DNA from: Candidatus Brachythrix odensensis
GTDB taxonomy: Bacteria > Chloroflexota > Anaerolineae > J036 > Brachytrichaceae
Length of the DNA: 64,000 nt
Direction: 5' to 3'
Assembly (NCBI GenBank): GCA_016714465.1
Contig: JADKDT010000003.1
Location: forward strand, 381,166-445,165
The position numbers were made by a program, and so were the translations under genes. Below are positions 8,881 to 18,216 of the stretch, piece after piece. Positions within the stretch are counted from its first letter, which is position 1, and each line of letters starts with the position of its first letter. The notes beneath the pieces are model-generated. The model had not been told where the DNA came from. It worked only from the letters and a program-made list of their open reading frames with translations, and ran no database searches.

Positions 8881-10203
8881 ATGCGTGCAATTTTCAGAAT
8901 CGCGTGGATCGCCGCGCTTGCGCTGACGGCCTGCGCGCCCAACACCCCCCAGCCCTTGCCGACCATCGCCCTCGACAGCGCGGGCGGGGCGCCGCGGGCG
9001 GCCACGCCGCAGCGCCCCGCCGGCGGTATCGCCGCGTCCGGGGTGGTCGCGCCAGCCCAGGAGGTTCGCCTGGGGTTTATGGTCAGCGAGCGGATCAAGA
9101 CCATCAGCGCCAGCGCGGGCGATGCGGTCAAGGCCGGTCAGGTCCTGGCTGAGTTGGACGACACCGAGCAGCAGGGCCAGATTCGCCAGGCTGAGACCGC
9201 CGTCGCAGTCGCTCAGGCCGCCTACGACCTGGTGGCCGCCGGGCCGCCGACCTTCGAGCAGATCCTCCAGGCCGAGGCAGCCTTCATCACGGCCCGCGCG
9301 GCCTACAGCCGGACCCTTGCCCCCGCCGCGCCGGCCGAGATTGGCGCCGCCTCCGCGGCGCTGGTTGCCGCCAACGCGCGCTACAAACAGGTGACGGACG
9401 GCCCAACCATCGGCGACACCGCCGCCGCAGCTGCCGCGCTGCGGACCGCCGAGGCCGTCCTGCGGCAGGCCCAGGGGGCCTACGACCGGGCCTTCGCCCG
9501 CAACCCGGCCGGGATCGGGGCCGACCCGGCCGCGCTGGGGCTCGAGAAGGCGACCAACGATTACAGCATTGCCCAAGCCGCCTATGACGCGGTCGCGGGC
9601 TCGGCCAACGCAGCCGAACTTAGCGCCGCCAAGCAGCAGGTTGCCGCTGCCAGCGCCCAACTTGATCGGCTGATCCGCCCGGTGGCGGTCTGGGACCGTG
9701 AGCAGGCTCAGGCGAATCTCGCCGCCGCCCAGTCCAGGCTGGACGACCTGCGAGCGGGCGCGCGGCCGGAACAGCGACGCGTCGTCGAAGCCCAGCTCGA
9801 GGCGGCGACAGCGGCTCTGGCCGGACAGAAAGGACGCCTGCAACGCTACGCGCTGATCGCGCCGATGAACGCGGTGGTGGTCCGGCGCGCCGCGCAGCCC
9901 GGCGAGATCGCCGTGGCCGGGACGCCCGTGCTGGTGTTGGCCGATCTGGAGCGCCTGCGGGTCGAGACGACTGATCTGAGCGAGCGCGACGCGCCAAAGG
10001 TCGCTGTTGGACAGGCCGTCACCGTCTTCATCAAGGCTCTAAACCAAAGCGTGCCCGGCCGCGTAAGCGGTATTGCGCCTTTGGCGGATACGTTGGGCGG
10101 GGATGTCGTCTACAAGACGACCATCGAACTCGACAACCGCCCGGCCGGCCTGCGTGCGGGCATGACGGTCGATGTGCAGTTCGGCGCGGGGCGAACACCC
10201 TAA
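8881..10203 (+). CDS. HlyD/MacA-type membrane-fusion lipoprotein
   Basis: 440 residues. The N-terminus MRAIFRIAWIAALALTAC ends in a lipobox (LTAC), so it is a lipoprotein on the outer face of the membrane. Residues ~45-95 form the first half of a lipoyl/barrel-sandwich domain (SGVVAPAQEVRLGF). Residues ~95-320 are a long Ala/Gln-rich alpha-hairpin. The second lipoyl half (YALIAPMNAVVVRRAAQPGE) and a beta-barrel domain follow (AVGQAVTVFIKALNQS). This is the adaptor of the MacAB-like system. In a cell without an outer membrane it would act as a periplasm-like collar or cargo receptor. The TAA stop lies inside a terminator-like palindrome. Confidence 0.9.
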   Translation: MRAIFRIAWIAALALTACAPNTPQPLPTIALDSAGGAPRAATPQRPAGGIAASGVVAPAQEVRLGFMVSERIKTISASAGDAVKAGQVLAELDDTEQQGQIRQAETAVAVAQAAYDLVAAGPPTFEQILQAEAAFITARAAYSRTLAPAAPAEIGAASAALVAANARYKQVTDGPTIGDTAAAAAALRTAEAVLRQAQGAYDRAFARNPAGIGADPAALGLEKATNDYSIAQAAYDAVAGSANAAELSAAKQQVAAASAQLDRLIRPVAVWDREQAQANLAAAQSRLDDLRAGARPEQRRVVEAQLEAATAALAGQKGRLQRYALIAPMNAVVVRRAAQPGEIAVAGTPVLVLADLERLRVETTDLSERDAPKVAVGQAVTVFIKALNQSVPGRVSGIAPLADTLGGDVVYKTTIELDNRPAGLRAGMTVDVQFGAGRTP

Positions 10204-10260
10204 GGGTTGGCCCCGTTTCGCCTTAACCGGCCGCAGTTCCATGCGGGCCAACCCTTAGGG
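10198..10260. terminator. Bidirectional terminator-like inverted repeat
   Basis: 16-base arms (10198-10213 and 10245-10260, outer part CCCTAAGGGTTGG) enclose a 31-base loop. It lies between the convergent export operon and dehydrogenase gene and contains the TAA of the former. There is no strong T-run, so termination is inferred from position. Confidence 0.6.
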
Positions 10261-10277
10261 TGTCCGCGCGAGGCGGT

Positions 10278-11036
10278 CTAGCGCGCCAAAAATCCCCCGT
10301 CGACGGGGATGACGGCCCCGCACACGTAGTCCGACGCGCGCGCGGCCAGGAACACGGCGATGCCCATGAGTTCCTCGGAGGTGCCCAGCCGGCCGATCGG
10401 GATGCGCTCGAGGATCTGGCGCTTGCGCTCGGGATTGGCCGTCAGGCGTGGGCGGGTCATCTCGGTGTCGATGTAGCCCGGGGCGATGGCGTTGACGTTG
10501 ATGCCCCGGCCCGCCCACTCATTTGACAGGGCCTTGGTGAGCTGGGCCAGGCCGGCCTTGCTGGCCGCATACGAGGGCGCGAGCGTGCCGCCGACAAAGG
10601 ACAGCATCGAGGCGATGTTGATGATTTTGCCGCGACCTTTGTCCAGCATCACCCGCCCGGCCAGTTGACACAGCAAAAAGACCGAGGTCAGGTTGATCTC
10701 GAGCATCTGATCCCAGACCTCGATTGGGAATTCCTCGGCTTTCTGCAGATGGGTGATCCCGTGGCAGTTCACGAGGATGTCGAGTGTGCCGAGCTGGGCC
10801 ATCGCTTTGTCGAAGCCGCGTTTCAGCGCGTCGCGATCGGCGAGGTCGGCCTGGATGGCGCTGAAACCGCCGGCCTTCGCCACCTCAAAGACGCCCGGTC
10901 CGCGCGACAGCACGGCCACCGTGGCCCCGCGCTCGCGATACGCCCGGGCGATCGCCATCGCGATCCCGCTTTCATTCCCGGCGCCGGTGACGAGCGCCTT
11001 CTGGCCGGTCAGATCGAAAATATCCATACTGGCCAT
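10278..11036 (-). CDS. SDR-family oxidoreductase, KduD/gluconate dehydrogenase-like
   Basis: A ~252-residue short-chain dehydrogenase. The start MDIFDLTGQKALVTGAGNES carries the Rossmann TGxxxGxG-like loop. NILVNCHG-equivalent VNCHG precedes the catalytic Ser region (IINIASMLSF) and the YAASKAG catalytic Tyr/Lys pair. The tail GAVIPVDGGFLAR and the segment PERKRQILERIPIGRLGT match 2-deoxy-D-gluconate 3-dehydrogenase (KduD) and gluconate 5-dehydrogenases. Start choices are 11036 (MASMDIF) or 11027 (MDIF); further upstream reading runs into a repeat. It lies downstream of the molybdenum hydroxylase genes on the same strand, 160 bases away, across a palindrome. Substrate is inferred. Confidence 0.85.
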   Translation of the reverse strand: MASMDIFDLTGQKALVTGAGNESGIAMAIARAYRERGATVAVLSRGPGVFEVAKAGGFSAIQADLADRDALKRGFDKAMAQLGTLDILVNCHGITHLQKAEEFPIEVWDQMLEINLTSVFLLCQLAGRVMLDKGRGKIINIASMLSFVGGTLAPSYAASKAGLAQLTKALSNEWAGRGINVNAIAPGYIDTEMTRPRLTANPERKRQILERIPIGRLGTSEELMGIAVFLAARASDYVCGAVIPVDGGFLAR

Positions 11037-11081
11037 TGTCGCCAGATGGCGCGATCGCGCCAGCGCAGTCGTTTCGGTATC

Positions 11082-11147
11082 CACCACAAAGACACAAAGG
11101 CACAAAGAACAACCTGTATTCCTTTGTGTCTTTGTGTCTTTGTGGTG
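11082..11147. repeat. Inverted repeat of CACAAAG units
   Basis: 26-base arms (11082-11107 and 11122-11147) are built of repeated ACAAAG words and enclose a 14-base loop. Translations of it (HHKDTKTQR) are artefacts. It lies between the hydroxylase genes and the dehydrogenase. Confidence 0.85.
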
Positions 11148-11194
11148 AAATGATCCCGATCGGCCGATCCCCACCTGCGGTCCGCGGTCTGCGG

Positions 11195-13993
11195 TCAGTT
11201 CCTCGCTTTCATCGTCAGTAACAGCAGATCCTGATCCACCGGCAGGCGGGTCACCCGCACCCCACAGGCTTCAAAGATGGCGTTCGTGATGGCCGGGGTG
11301 GTCGGGATGGACGAGATCTCGCCCACGCCCTTGGCCCCATACGGCCCATCCGCGGCCGGATCCTCGATGATGAACGAGGCGATCTCGGGGGTGTGCTTGA
11401 TGCTGGGCATCTTGTAGCGGGCGAACTTGTTGGTGAAGGGCACGCCCTTCTCGATGATGTATTCCTCGGTCAGGGCGTTGCCCATGCACATCACGATCCC
11501 GCCTTCGACCTGGCCCTGCAGGGCGAGCGGGTTGATCGCCCTGCCCACGTCGGTGGCGCTGATGATCTTCTTACAGGCCACCTCGCCCGTGTCGAGGTTG
11601 ACCTCGACCAGGGCGGCCTGGGCGGCATAGCTGAAGGCGAAGTGCATGTCGCCGCCGGTGCCCAACGGTTTGGTCTCGGGCGCGAGATAGGCGTTGCTCA
11701 GGCGGGTGCTCCGGCCCTCGCGCTTGGCCTGAGTGACCACGTCGCCGATGGAGACCTGGCCGTTGTGGTTGCGGGCCATCCCGTTTTCGAAGCGCACATC
11801 CCGCGGGGTGACATCCAGCATCTCGGCCGCGACCTCAGCCAGCTTCTCGCGCAGCTTGATCGAGCTGAGCCGGGCTGCGTTGCCGGTGACATAGGTCTGG
11901 CGCGAGGCGGTGGTCGGCCCGCCGTCGGGGGTGAGGTCGGTGTCGCTCAGGAGCACCCGAACGTTCTTGAATGGGATGCCCAGCTCCTCGGCTGCGATCG
12001 CGGCCAGCACCCCCGGCAGGCCCTGGCCGATCTCGGCCGCGCTGGTGCGCACCTCGGCCGTGCCGTCCTCGTAGGCCTCGACTTCGACCTCGCTCCTGTC
12101 GGCCGCCCCGCCGCCCAGGCCGGTGTTCTTGTAGGCGCAGGCGAAGCCCCAGCCATAGGCCTTGTTGCCCTCGCGCCACGCCCGCGGGCCCGCGCTCGTG
12201 AGCCCGGCCGCGGCAAGGTCGCGCTCGAACTCGCCCCTGACCGCGTCGATGCACTTGATCAGCCCGGCCGCCTCGCGGATCTCGGCCCCGGTGTTGGTGG
12301 TTGAACCGATCTTGAGCGCGTTGATCTCGCGCAGCCGAATCGGGTCCATCTTGAGTTTGCGGGCCATCTCGTCCAGCGCGCTCTCGATGGCGAAAGCCGA
12401 TTGAGTGACCCCAAATCCGCGGAAGGCGCCGGTCGGGACGTTGTTTGTATACACCGCGTGGCAGTCGATCTTGACGTGCGGCACGTCATACGGGCCGCTG
12501 GCGTGGGTGGCCGCCCGGGTCATGACCTTGTCGCTCAGGCTGGCATAAGCCCCGGCGTCGCCCCACAGCTCGATCTTCATCGCGTTCAGCCGGCCATCCT
12601 TCATCGCCCCCACGCTCAGGGTGAACTTGACCGCATGCCGTTTGGGGTGGAAAACCAGCGACTCGTCGCGCCGATACAGGATTTTGACCGGATGGCCGGT
12701 GGCCTGGGCGAGCAGGGCCACATGGATCTGGGCGGCGATGTCCTCCTTGCCGCCAAACCCGCCGCCGACCAGGGCGCCCTTGATCCGGATCTGCTTCTCC
12801 TCGATCCCAAGCGCGGCCGCGACCTGCTGCCGGTCGGCATACGGGATTTGCGATCCAACGGTGATCTCAAACCTGCCGTCGGGGGTGATCGGCCCGATCG
12901 AGCACTCGGGCTCCAGAAAGGCGTGCTCAGTCGTGGCGGTCTGATACTCGCCCGTCACGACGATGTCGCTGGCCTGCAGGGCCGCGTCCACATCGCCCTT
13001 GTTCACAAAAATGTGTTTGAGCTCGTTGCCATGCACGTAACTGCCGGCCGGCGGGGTCTCATGCACGAGCGGCGCGCCGGGGAGCAGGGCGTCGACCGGG
13101 TTGTCGACCACCGGTAGAAGTTCATATGTCACGTCGATCAGGTCGGCGGCGGCATGGGCGATGGCCTGGGTGTCAGCCGCGACGAGGGCGACCGCGTCAC
13201 CGACGTAGCGGACCTTGTCATGGCACAACACCGGCCAGTCGTGGATGACCAGGCCGTGCAGGTTCCGGCCTGGCACATCGGCGTGGGTGAGGACGGCCCG
13301 CACCCCGGGCAAGGCCCGGGCCCGGCTCGTGTCGATGCTGAGAATGCGGGCGTGCGGCACGCCGGCCCGCTTGGTCGCGCCGTAAAGCATGCCCTCGAAT
13401 ACGTAGTCGTCGGTGTACTTGGCCGCGCCGGTGACCTTGGCCACCGCGTCAGGCCGGGGCAGGGGCCGGCCCACGTAGTTCAGCGGCGCAACGGTCCGGG
13501 GCAGGTTCGGGGTGAAGTGGGGCTCGCTGGTACCCTTGCTGCGGGCGGCGTCCTTGATCGCGTTGATGACGCTGATGTAGCCGGTGCAGCGGCAATAGGT
13601 GTCCTTCAAGGCATGCTTGATGTCGTCATCGCTGGGCTCGGCCTTTTGCTCGAGCAGCGCTTTGCCGGTCATGATCAGCCCCGGCGTGCAGAACCCGCAC
13701 TGGACCGCGCCATGGTCGACAAAAGCCTGCTGCAGGGGGTGCAGGCGCTCGCCCTCGGCCAGCCCCTCGATGGTGGTGATCGCCCGCCCGGCCGCTTTGA
13801 GGGCCGGGTAGATGCAGGAGTTCACCGGCACGCCGTCGACCAGCACCGTGCAAATCCCGCATTCGGCCTCGTTGCAGCCGATCTTGGTGCCGGTCAGGCC
13901 AAGCCGCTCGCGCAGCACGCTGGCCAGAAAATCCGATGCGAGCACATCCACTTCGCGGGCGGTCCCGTTCACGATAAAAGTCAAGATTGGCAT
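11195..13993 (-). CDS. Xanthine dehydrogenase-family molybdenum hydroxylase, fused [2Fe-2S] and molybdopterin subunits
   Basis: 932 residues. Residues 1-160 are the small subunit. GCNEAECGICTVLVDG is the plant-ferredoxin cluster, and QCGFCTPG plus CRCTGY form the second [2Fe-2S] cluster. From ~165 on is the large subunit: the hammerhead domain (YVGRPLPRPDAVAKVTG), then the Mo-cofactor domain with GGGFGGKEDIAAQ, GAFRGFGVTQ and EIGQGLPG. Near the C-terminus, GAKGVGEISSIPTTPAI holds the catalytic Glu. In many bacteria these two parts are separate genes, so this is a fusion. The FAD subunit gene lies upstream on the same strand and a purine-type ABC transporter is divergent. Purine hydroxylation is therefore the likely reaction, though aldehyde or CO-type substrates cannot be excluded. 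The stop lies in a short palindromic tract. Confidence 0.92.
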   Translation of the reverse strand: MPILTFIVNGTAREVDVLASDFLASVLRERLGLTGTKIGCNEAECGICTVLVDGVPVNSCIYPALKAAGRAITTIEGLAEGERLHPLQQAFVDHGAVQCGFCTPGLIMTGKALLEQKAEPSDDDIKHALKDTYCRCTGYISVINAIKDAARSKGTSEPHFTPNLPRTVAPLNYVGRPLPRPDAVAKVTGAAKYTDDYVFEGMLYGATKRAGVPHARILSIDTSRARALPGVRAVLTHADVPGRNLHGLVIHDWPVLCHDKVRYVGDAVALVAADTQAIAHAAADLIDVTYELLPVVDNPVDALLPGAPLVHETPPAGSYVHGNELKHIFVNKGDVDAALQASDIVVTGEYQTATTEHAFLEPECSIGPITPDGRFEITVGSQIPYADRQQVAAALGIEEKQIRIKGALVGGGFGGKEDIAAQIHVALLAQATGHPVKILYRRDESLVFHPKRHAVKFTLSVGAMKDGRLNAMKIELWGDAGAYASLSDKVMTRAATHASGPYDVPHVKIDCHAVYTNNVPTGAFRGFGVTQSAFAIESALDEMARKLKMDPIRLREINALKIGSTTNTGAEIREAAGLIKCIDAVRGEFERDLAAAGLTSAGPRAWREGNKAYGWGFACAYKNTGLGGGAADRSEVEVEAYEDGTAEVRTSAAEIGQGLPGVLAAIAAEELGIPFKNVRVLLSDTDLTPDGGPTTASRQTYVTGNAARLSSIKLREKLAEVAAEMLDVTPRDVRFENGMARNHNGQVSIGDVVTQAKREGRSTRLSNAYLAPETKPLGTGGDMHFAFSYAAQAALVEVNLDTGEVACKKIISATDVGRAINPLALQGQVEGGIVMCMGNALTEEYIIEKGVPFTNKFARYKMPSIKHTPEIASFIIEDPAADGPYGAKGVGEISSIPTTPAITNAIFEACGVRVTRLPVDQDLLLLTMKARN

Positions 13994-14030
13994 GCTTATC
14001 TCCCAATTGTCTGAATCACGGATTCCCTGT

Positions 14031-14137
14031 CTGAATCACGGATGACACGGAGGCTTCAGATTTCACGGAAGCGTTCGAAGTCAGTGAACTCCTACGCTTC
14101 CGTGTAATCTGCAGGGTCCGTGTTCTCCGTGATTCAG
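14031..14137. repeat. Large imperfect inverted repeat inside the hydroxylase operon
   Basis: 43-base arms (14031-14073 and 14095-14137, outer part CTGAATCACGGA) agree at about 37 positions. It occupies almost the whole gap between the FAD subunit and the fused subunit and contains the FAD-subunit stop codon (14134-14136). It could affect mRNA processing or relative expression. Confidence 0.8.
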
Positions 14138-15027
14138 ACGGCAGCCCTTGCAATCGCATTCAGCATCGCCTCGCGCAGCAGCACCGGCAGCACCTCGCGC
14201 CGGTATTCGGCCGTGGCCCGGTGCGGGCTGGTACGCAGCTTCGATTCGCTCAGCAGGATAGCTGACGCGGTTTCGATGCTCTCGGAGGTGGCCGGTTTGC
14301 CGGCCAGAAAGGCCTCGGTCTGGGCGGCGCGGAAGGGGGTGGGCGCAACGGGCCCGACCGCGATCGCGGCCGACGCGATTTCGTCGCCGCGCAGTGTGAC
14401 CCGGCAGGCCAACCCCGCGATCGGCAGGGCCACCCCTTGCGGGCGCATGATCCGGGCGAAGGCGCTGCCCTCATTCGGCCCGGTTGGAACGAAGCGGGCG
14501 GCGACGATGATCTGGCGCGCGCTGTCGATGGCGCTCTTGCCCGGGCCGCGGAAGGCCAGCGCCAGGGGCATCCACACCAGGCCGGGCGCTTCCGCCGTTC
14601 CGCCGGCCACCGCGATTTCCCCGCCCAGGGCGAGCAGCGCCAGGGTCCCGTCCGCGGCGGGCAGGGCGTGGGCGATGTTGCCCATCAGGGTGCCTACGTT
14701 GCGCACCTGCGGCCCGCCGATCAGCCCGCACGATTCCATGAGGGCCGTCCCGCCGACCCGAACCAGGGGCGAGGCCACAATTTGGGCATGGGTGGCCCCG
14801 CAGCCGATGACGATGAACCCGTCCTCGCTCCGCACGTCCTGCCACCCCGCCATGCGGGTGACGTCAACGAGGGCCTCCGGTCGATCAGGGCCGGACTCGC
14901 GCGCATCGTCGACAAAATAGTCGGTGCCGCCTCCGATGACTCGGGCAGCGCCGTTGTGCTTGGCGAGCAGCGCCAATGCGTCGTTGAGGGTGGCGGGCAG
15001 GTGGTAGTGGTTGATTCCGGTGGTCAT
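14134..15027 (-). CDS. FAD-binding subunit of xanthine dehydrogenase-family hydroxylase
   Basis: 297 residues of the CoxM/XdhB-type FAD-binding fold. The early segment ALLAKHNGAARVIGGGTDYF carries the GGGTD flavin loop. Residues ~95-130 hold GLIGGPQVRNVGTLMGNI, the second FAD-binding motif. A C-terminal CO-dehydrogenase-flavoprotein-like domain follows. It passes electrons from the [2Fe-2S] clusters of the fused partner downstream to an acceptor such as NAD+. It is the first gene of the minus-strand operon and is divergent from the nucleoside transporter, with a 33-base-pair palindrome between them. Confidence 0.9.
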   Translation of the reverse strand: MTTGINHYHLPATLNDALALLAKHNGAARVIGGGTDYFVDDARESGPDRPEALVDVTRMAGWQDVRSEDGFIVIGCGATHAQIVASPLVRVGGTALMESCGLIGGPQVRNVGTLMGNIAHALPAADGTLALLALGGEIAVAGGTAEAPGLVWMPLALAFRGPGKSAIDSARQIIVAARFVPTGPNEGSAFARIMRPQGVALPIAGLACRVTLRGDEIASAAIAVGPVAPTPFRAAQTEAFLAGKPATSESIETASAILLSESKLRTSPHRATAEYRREVLPVLLREAMLNAIARAAV

Positions 15028-15061
15028 GCTGTTTGCGGATATCCTCCCCGCTAGATTCTAA

Positions 15062-15131
15062 CGGTGTTTGATTGCGGGAGGCGATATCCCCCCGCGAAGC
15101 GGGGGGATATCGCCTCCGCAATCAAACACCG
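15062..15131. repeat. 33-bp palindrome with C(GAA)G triloop in a divergent promoter region
   Basis: The arms match over 33 base pairs with one bulged G. They start GGTGTTTGATTGCGG and close at CCCCCCGC-GAA-GCGGGGGG. It is the largest feature between the FAD subunit (minus) and the transporter (plus). It belongs to the C(GNA)G hairpin family and could double as an operator. Confidence 0.85.
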
Positions 15132-15201
15132 CCTATAATTCGGCAATTGGGGATTTACTCCCCTCGAGACGCGACAGCACCGAACCAAACGGTTGAGGAT
15201 C

Positions 15202-16281
15202 ATGCAACGCGCGAAATCACTTGCCGGACAGGCCATGGAGGCGTTGACTCCCGTCATCGCCGTCCTGCTGGCGCTCGCCATCGGGGCCATCATGCTGCTG
15301 GCCCTGCAGGTAAATCCCGCCACCGCTTATGCGGCTCTGGCCGATGGCGCCTTTGGCAGCACCTTTGCCGTCGCCCAGACCCTGGTCAAGGCTACGCCAT
15401 TGTTGCTGGTTGGGCTGGGGATCTGCATTGCGTTCCGCGGCGGCGTGATCAACATCGGCGGGGAAGGCCAGATCATCGTTGGGGCGCTGGCCACGACCGC
15501 CTTCACCCTCGGTTTCCCGGACGCGCCCCTGCTCGTGCTGCTGCCGGGCGGTCTGATCTGCGGGATGCTGGTCGGTGGCCTGTGGGGCGGGATCGCGGGC
15601 GTGCTCAAGGCCCGCTTTGGGGTGAACGAAATCCTGACCACGATCATGATGAATGCCATCGCCGTGCAGCTCTCGAACTTTTTGCTGCGCGGCCCGATGA
15701 TCGACCCAAAGGAAATCGTGTCTGGCACGCTGCTGGCCCAGTCGGCGCGCCTGCCGGAAACGTCCTGGCTGCCGCGCCTCATCCCGCAGACGCTGCTGCA
15801 TGCCGGGGCCATCTTCGCCGTGGTGATGGCTGTGCTGGTGTATGTGCTGCTGTGGCGCACAGTCCTGGGCTATCGCATCCGGGCTGTCGGGCTGAACGCC
15901 GACGCCGCCCGCTATGCCGGCATCCGCGTCCCGGTCTACCAGGCTCTCGCCCTGCTGCTGAGCGGCGCGCTGGCCGGCCTGGCCGGCGCGGTCGAGGTGC
16001 TGGGCGTGTCGCATCGAATGATGGAAGGCGTCTCCGGCGGGTATGGCTTCAGCGGGATCGTAGCGGCATTGTTCGGAAAGCTGCACCCGCTCGGGGCGAT
16101 CCCGGCCTCGGTCCTGTTTGGCTCGCTCCTCGTCGGGGCCGACAAGATGCAGCGGGCGGTGCAGGTGCCCTCGGCCCTGATCGACGCCCTGAATGGCCTG
16201 GTCGTTCTTTTTGTCGTCGGCAGCGATATCCTGGTGCGGCGCCGGGCGCAGCGCCGGCGTGAGCAGGAGCCGCACGCATGA
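15202..16281 (+). CDS. Nucleoside ABC transporter permease (YufP/BmpC-like)
   Basis: A ~359-residue inner-membrane permease of the BPD_transp_2 type used by BMP-family nucleoside/purine importers. It has about nine to ten hydrophobic segments. The N-terminal helix is VIAVLLALAIGAIMLLALQ, and conserved GGVINIGGEGQIIVGAL is the hallmark of this family. The loop LRAVGLNADAARYAGI (here IRAVGLNADAARYAGIRV) contacts the ATPase. ATG 15202 follows TTGAGGAT; an in-frame TTG lies nine bases upstream. Its stop overlaps the next start (16278-16281). Confidence 0.9.
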   Translation: MQRAKSLAGQAMEALTPVIAVLLALAIGAIMLLALQVNPATAYAALADGAFGSTFAVAQTLVKATPLLLVGLGICIAFRGGVINIGGEGQIIVGALATTAFTLGFPDAPLLVLLPGGLICGMLVGGLWGGIAGVLKARFGVNEILTTIMMNAIAVQLSNFLLRGPMIDPKEIVSGTLLAQSARLPETSWLPRLIPQTLLHAGAIFAVVMAVLVYVLLWRTVLGYRIRAVGLNADAARYAGIRVPVYQALALLLSGALAGLAGAVEVLGVSHRMMEGVSGGYGFSGIVAALFGKLHPLGAIPASVLFGSLLVGADKMQRAVQVPSALIDALNGLVVLFVVGSDILVRRRAQRRREQEPHA

Positions 16282-17213
16282 ACGAATTGTTCACCCTTCC
16301 GGTCCTGCTGGGCGTGCTGTATTCGGGGGTCCGTCTCGCCACCCCGTATCTGTACGCCGCCCTGGGCGAGATGTTCGCCCAACGCTCGGGGGTGGTTAAT
16401 CTGGGCGTGGACGGCATCATGCTCATGGGCGCGTTCACCGCCTTCTTCATCGTCACCAATACAGGCAGCCTGGCCCTCGGCATGCTGGGGGCGATGCTGA
16501 TCGGCCTGCTGATGGGGCTGCTGATGTCCTTTGTCAGCGTGAACCTGCGGGCCGTGCAGGGCATCAGCGGGATCGGGCTGTATCTGTTTGGGCTGGGCTT
16601 GTCGTCGCTGTTGTTCAAGCGCCTGCTCGGCAGCACCAAGGCCATCGACGGCTTCCAGGCCATCCCGATTCCCTTTCTGAGCGACCTGCCCTATGTCGGG
16701 GATGTGTTCTTCAAGCACAACGCGCTCGTTTACGTTGCCTTTGCGCTCGTCCCGGTGGCGGCCTTTGTGCTCAACCGGACCACCCTCGGGCTCAAGATCC
16801 GGGCGGCCGGGATGAAGCCCGAGGCCGCTGACTCGTTGGGCGTGAGCGTGGCGGGGGTGCGCTACTTCTGCGTGTGCCTGGGCGGGGTGATGGCCGGCGT
16901 GGCCGGCGCGTCGCTGTCGATCGGGCTGATCAACCTGTTTCAGGAGAACATGACCAGCGGGCTGGGCTTCATTGCCGTGGCGCTGGTTTACTTCGGCGGT
17001 TGGACTCCGGTAGGGGTGATGGTGGGCGCGCTCTTGTTCAGCATGGTCAACGCCTTTCAACTCTGGGTGCAGGTCAAGGACATCCTGCCCTCGTCCTATC
17101 GCGACTTCGTGGTCATGCTGCCGTATGTTCTGACGATCGTCGCGCTTGTGTTTGGCCGCCGGGCGCGCCAACCCACAGCGCTGTCCAAGCCATTCTCGCG
17201 GGGGGAGAACTAA
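16278..17213 (+). CDS. Nucleoside ABC transporter permease (YufQ-like)
   Basis: 311 residues, second permease of the importer. Family marks are GEMFAQRSGVVNLGVDGIML near the start, IRAAGMKPEAADSLGVSV (the ATPase-contact loop) and SGLGFIAVALVYFGGW. The start overlaps the preceding permease stop as ATGA, indicating translational coupling. Together they should form the heterodimeric channel for purine nucleosides or bases, matching the divergent molybdenum hydroxylase. Confidence 0.9.
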   Translation: MNELFTLPVLLGVLYSGVRLATPYLYAALGEMFAQRSGVVNLGVDGIMLMGAFTAFFIVTNTGSLALGMLGAMLIGLLMGLLMSFVSVNLRAVQGISGIGLYLFGLGLSSLLFKRLLGSTKAIDGFQAIPIPFLSDLPYVGDVFFKHNALVYVAFALVPVAAFVLNRTTLGLKIRAAGMKPEAADSLGVSVAGVRYFCVCLGGVMAGVAGASLSIGLINLFQENMTSGLGFIAVALVYFGGWTPVGVMVGALLFSMVNAFQLWVQVKDILPSSYRDFVVMLPYVLTIVALVFGRRARQPTALSKPFSRGEN

Positions 17214-17315
17214 ATCGAGTTTGCGCGCTTTGGCCTGCGAAGCGCCGCCCGGCGCACATCCGAAAGACGCAAAGCTGCGCCGGCCGCGCCTTCCAAACAG
17301 GTCAAGGTCGCCCTG

Positions 17316-18206
17316 GTGATGCCCTCGGCATCCAACGACGGCGCCTTCAGCCAGTCCATGTTTGACGCCCTCAAGGCCGTGCAGGCCTCGATGGGCGGAG
17401 AGGCCGGGATGAAGCTGGCCGTGTCCGAGGGCATGGTCCAGGTGCCCAACGCCGCGGCTGCCATCCGCGATTATGCTCAGCAGGGCTACGACCTCGTCAT
17501 CGCCCACGGCACGCAGTATGGCAATTCGCTGCAGGAAATCGCCAAGGACTTCCCAAATATCGCCTTCGCCTGGGGGACGGCCACCGATACGTTCGCGGAC
17601 AAGGGCATCAAGAACGTGTTTGCCTACAACCCGCGCGCGCAGGAAGGCGGGTATGCCCTCGGCGTGCTGGCGGCCAAGCTGAGCAAGAGCGGCATCATCG
17701 GCGTATGCGGACCGGTGGAAGCCGGCGATGCCAAGACCTATGTGGACGGCTTCAAGAAGGGCGTGACCGACACGAAGAAGGACGCCAAGGTCAATGTCGT
17801 CTACACCGGCTCGTTCAGCGATGTGTCGCTGATGGCGGCCGCGGCCGAGACCCACTCCAAGGCGGGCGCCGATGTCCTGACCGGGTCGTCCCAGGCCGTG
17901 GTCGGCGCGATCGGGGTGGCCAAGGACAAGAAGGCGATCTGGCTCGGCACGCAAGCCCTGCAGACCGCCCTGGCCCCCGACACGGTCGGCGCAAGCCAGG
18001 TCTACGACTTCAGCGGCGTCGTCAAGGAAATGCTGGCCCTGTCCGCCAAGGGAACCAAGGGCGGCACGGCCTTTGAACTGTCGCTGAAGACTGGCGGTCT
18101 GAAGATTGTCTACAACGACAAGCTCAGCATCCCCGCCGACGCCAAGGCGGCCGTTGACGCGGCCATGAAGGGCATCATCGACGGCACGATCAAGCCCCTC
18201 CCCTAA
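17316..18206 (+). CDS. BMP-family substrate-binding lipoprotein (N-terminus disrupted)
   Basis: 297 residues from the first in-frame ATG. The fold is the periplasmic-binding-protein/BMP (PnrA-like) type: SASNDGAFSQSMFDAL is the purine-ring segment, and AHGTQYGNSLQEIAKDFPN, GGYALGVLAAKLSK and TGSFSDVSLM follow the family order. The true protein should start ~35 codons earlier with a lipoprotein signal. The frame reads back through APAAPSKQVKVALVM without a start. In another frame 17213-17260 encodes LRALAC, a lipobox-like run, so one or more indels probably separate signal and body. It binds the nucleoside for the two permeases upstream. Confidence 0.85.
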   Translation: MMPSASNDGAFSQSMFDALKAVQASMGGEAGMKLAVSEGMVQVPNAAAAIRDYAQQGYDLVIAHGTQYGNSLQEIAKDFPNIAFAWGTATDTFADKGIKNVFAYNPRAQEGGYALGVLAAKLSKSGIIGVCGPVEAGDAKTYVDGFKKGVTDTKKDAKVNVVYTGSFSDVSLMAAAAETHSKAGADVLTGSSQAVVGAIGVAKDKKAIWLGTQALQTALAPDTVGASQVYDFSGVVKEMLALSAKGTKGGTAFELSLKTGGLKIVYNDKLSIPADAKAAVDAAMKGIIDGTIKPLP

Positions 18207-18216
18207 CCTAACCACA

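Noticed and set aside
11041..11174. N-terminal extension of the dehydrogenase containing HHKDTKTQR
   Set aside because: It is the translation of an inverted repeat; the family start MDIFDLTG lies downstream.
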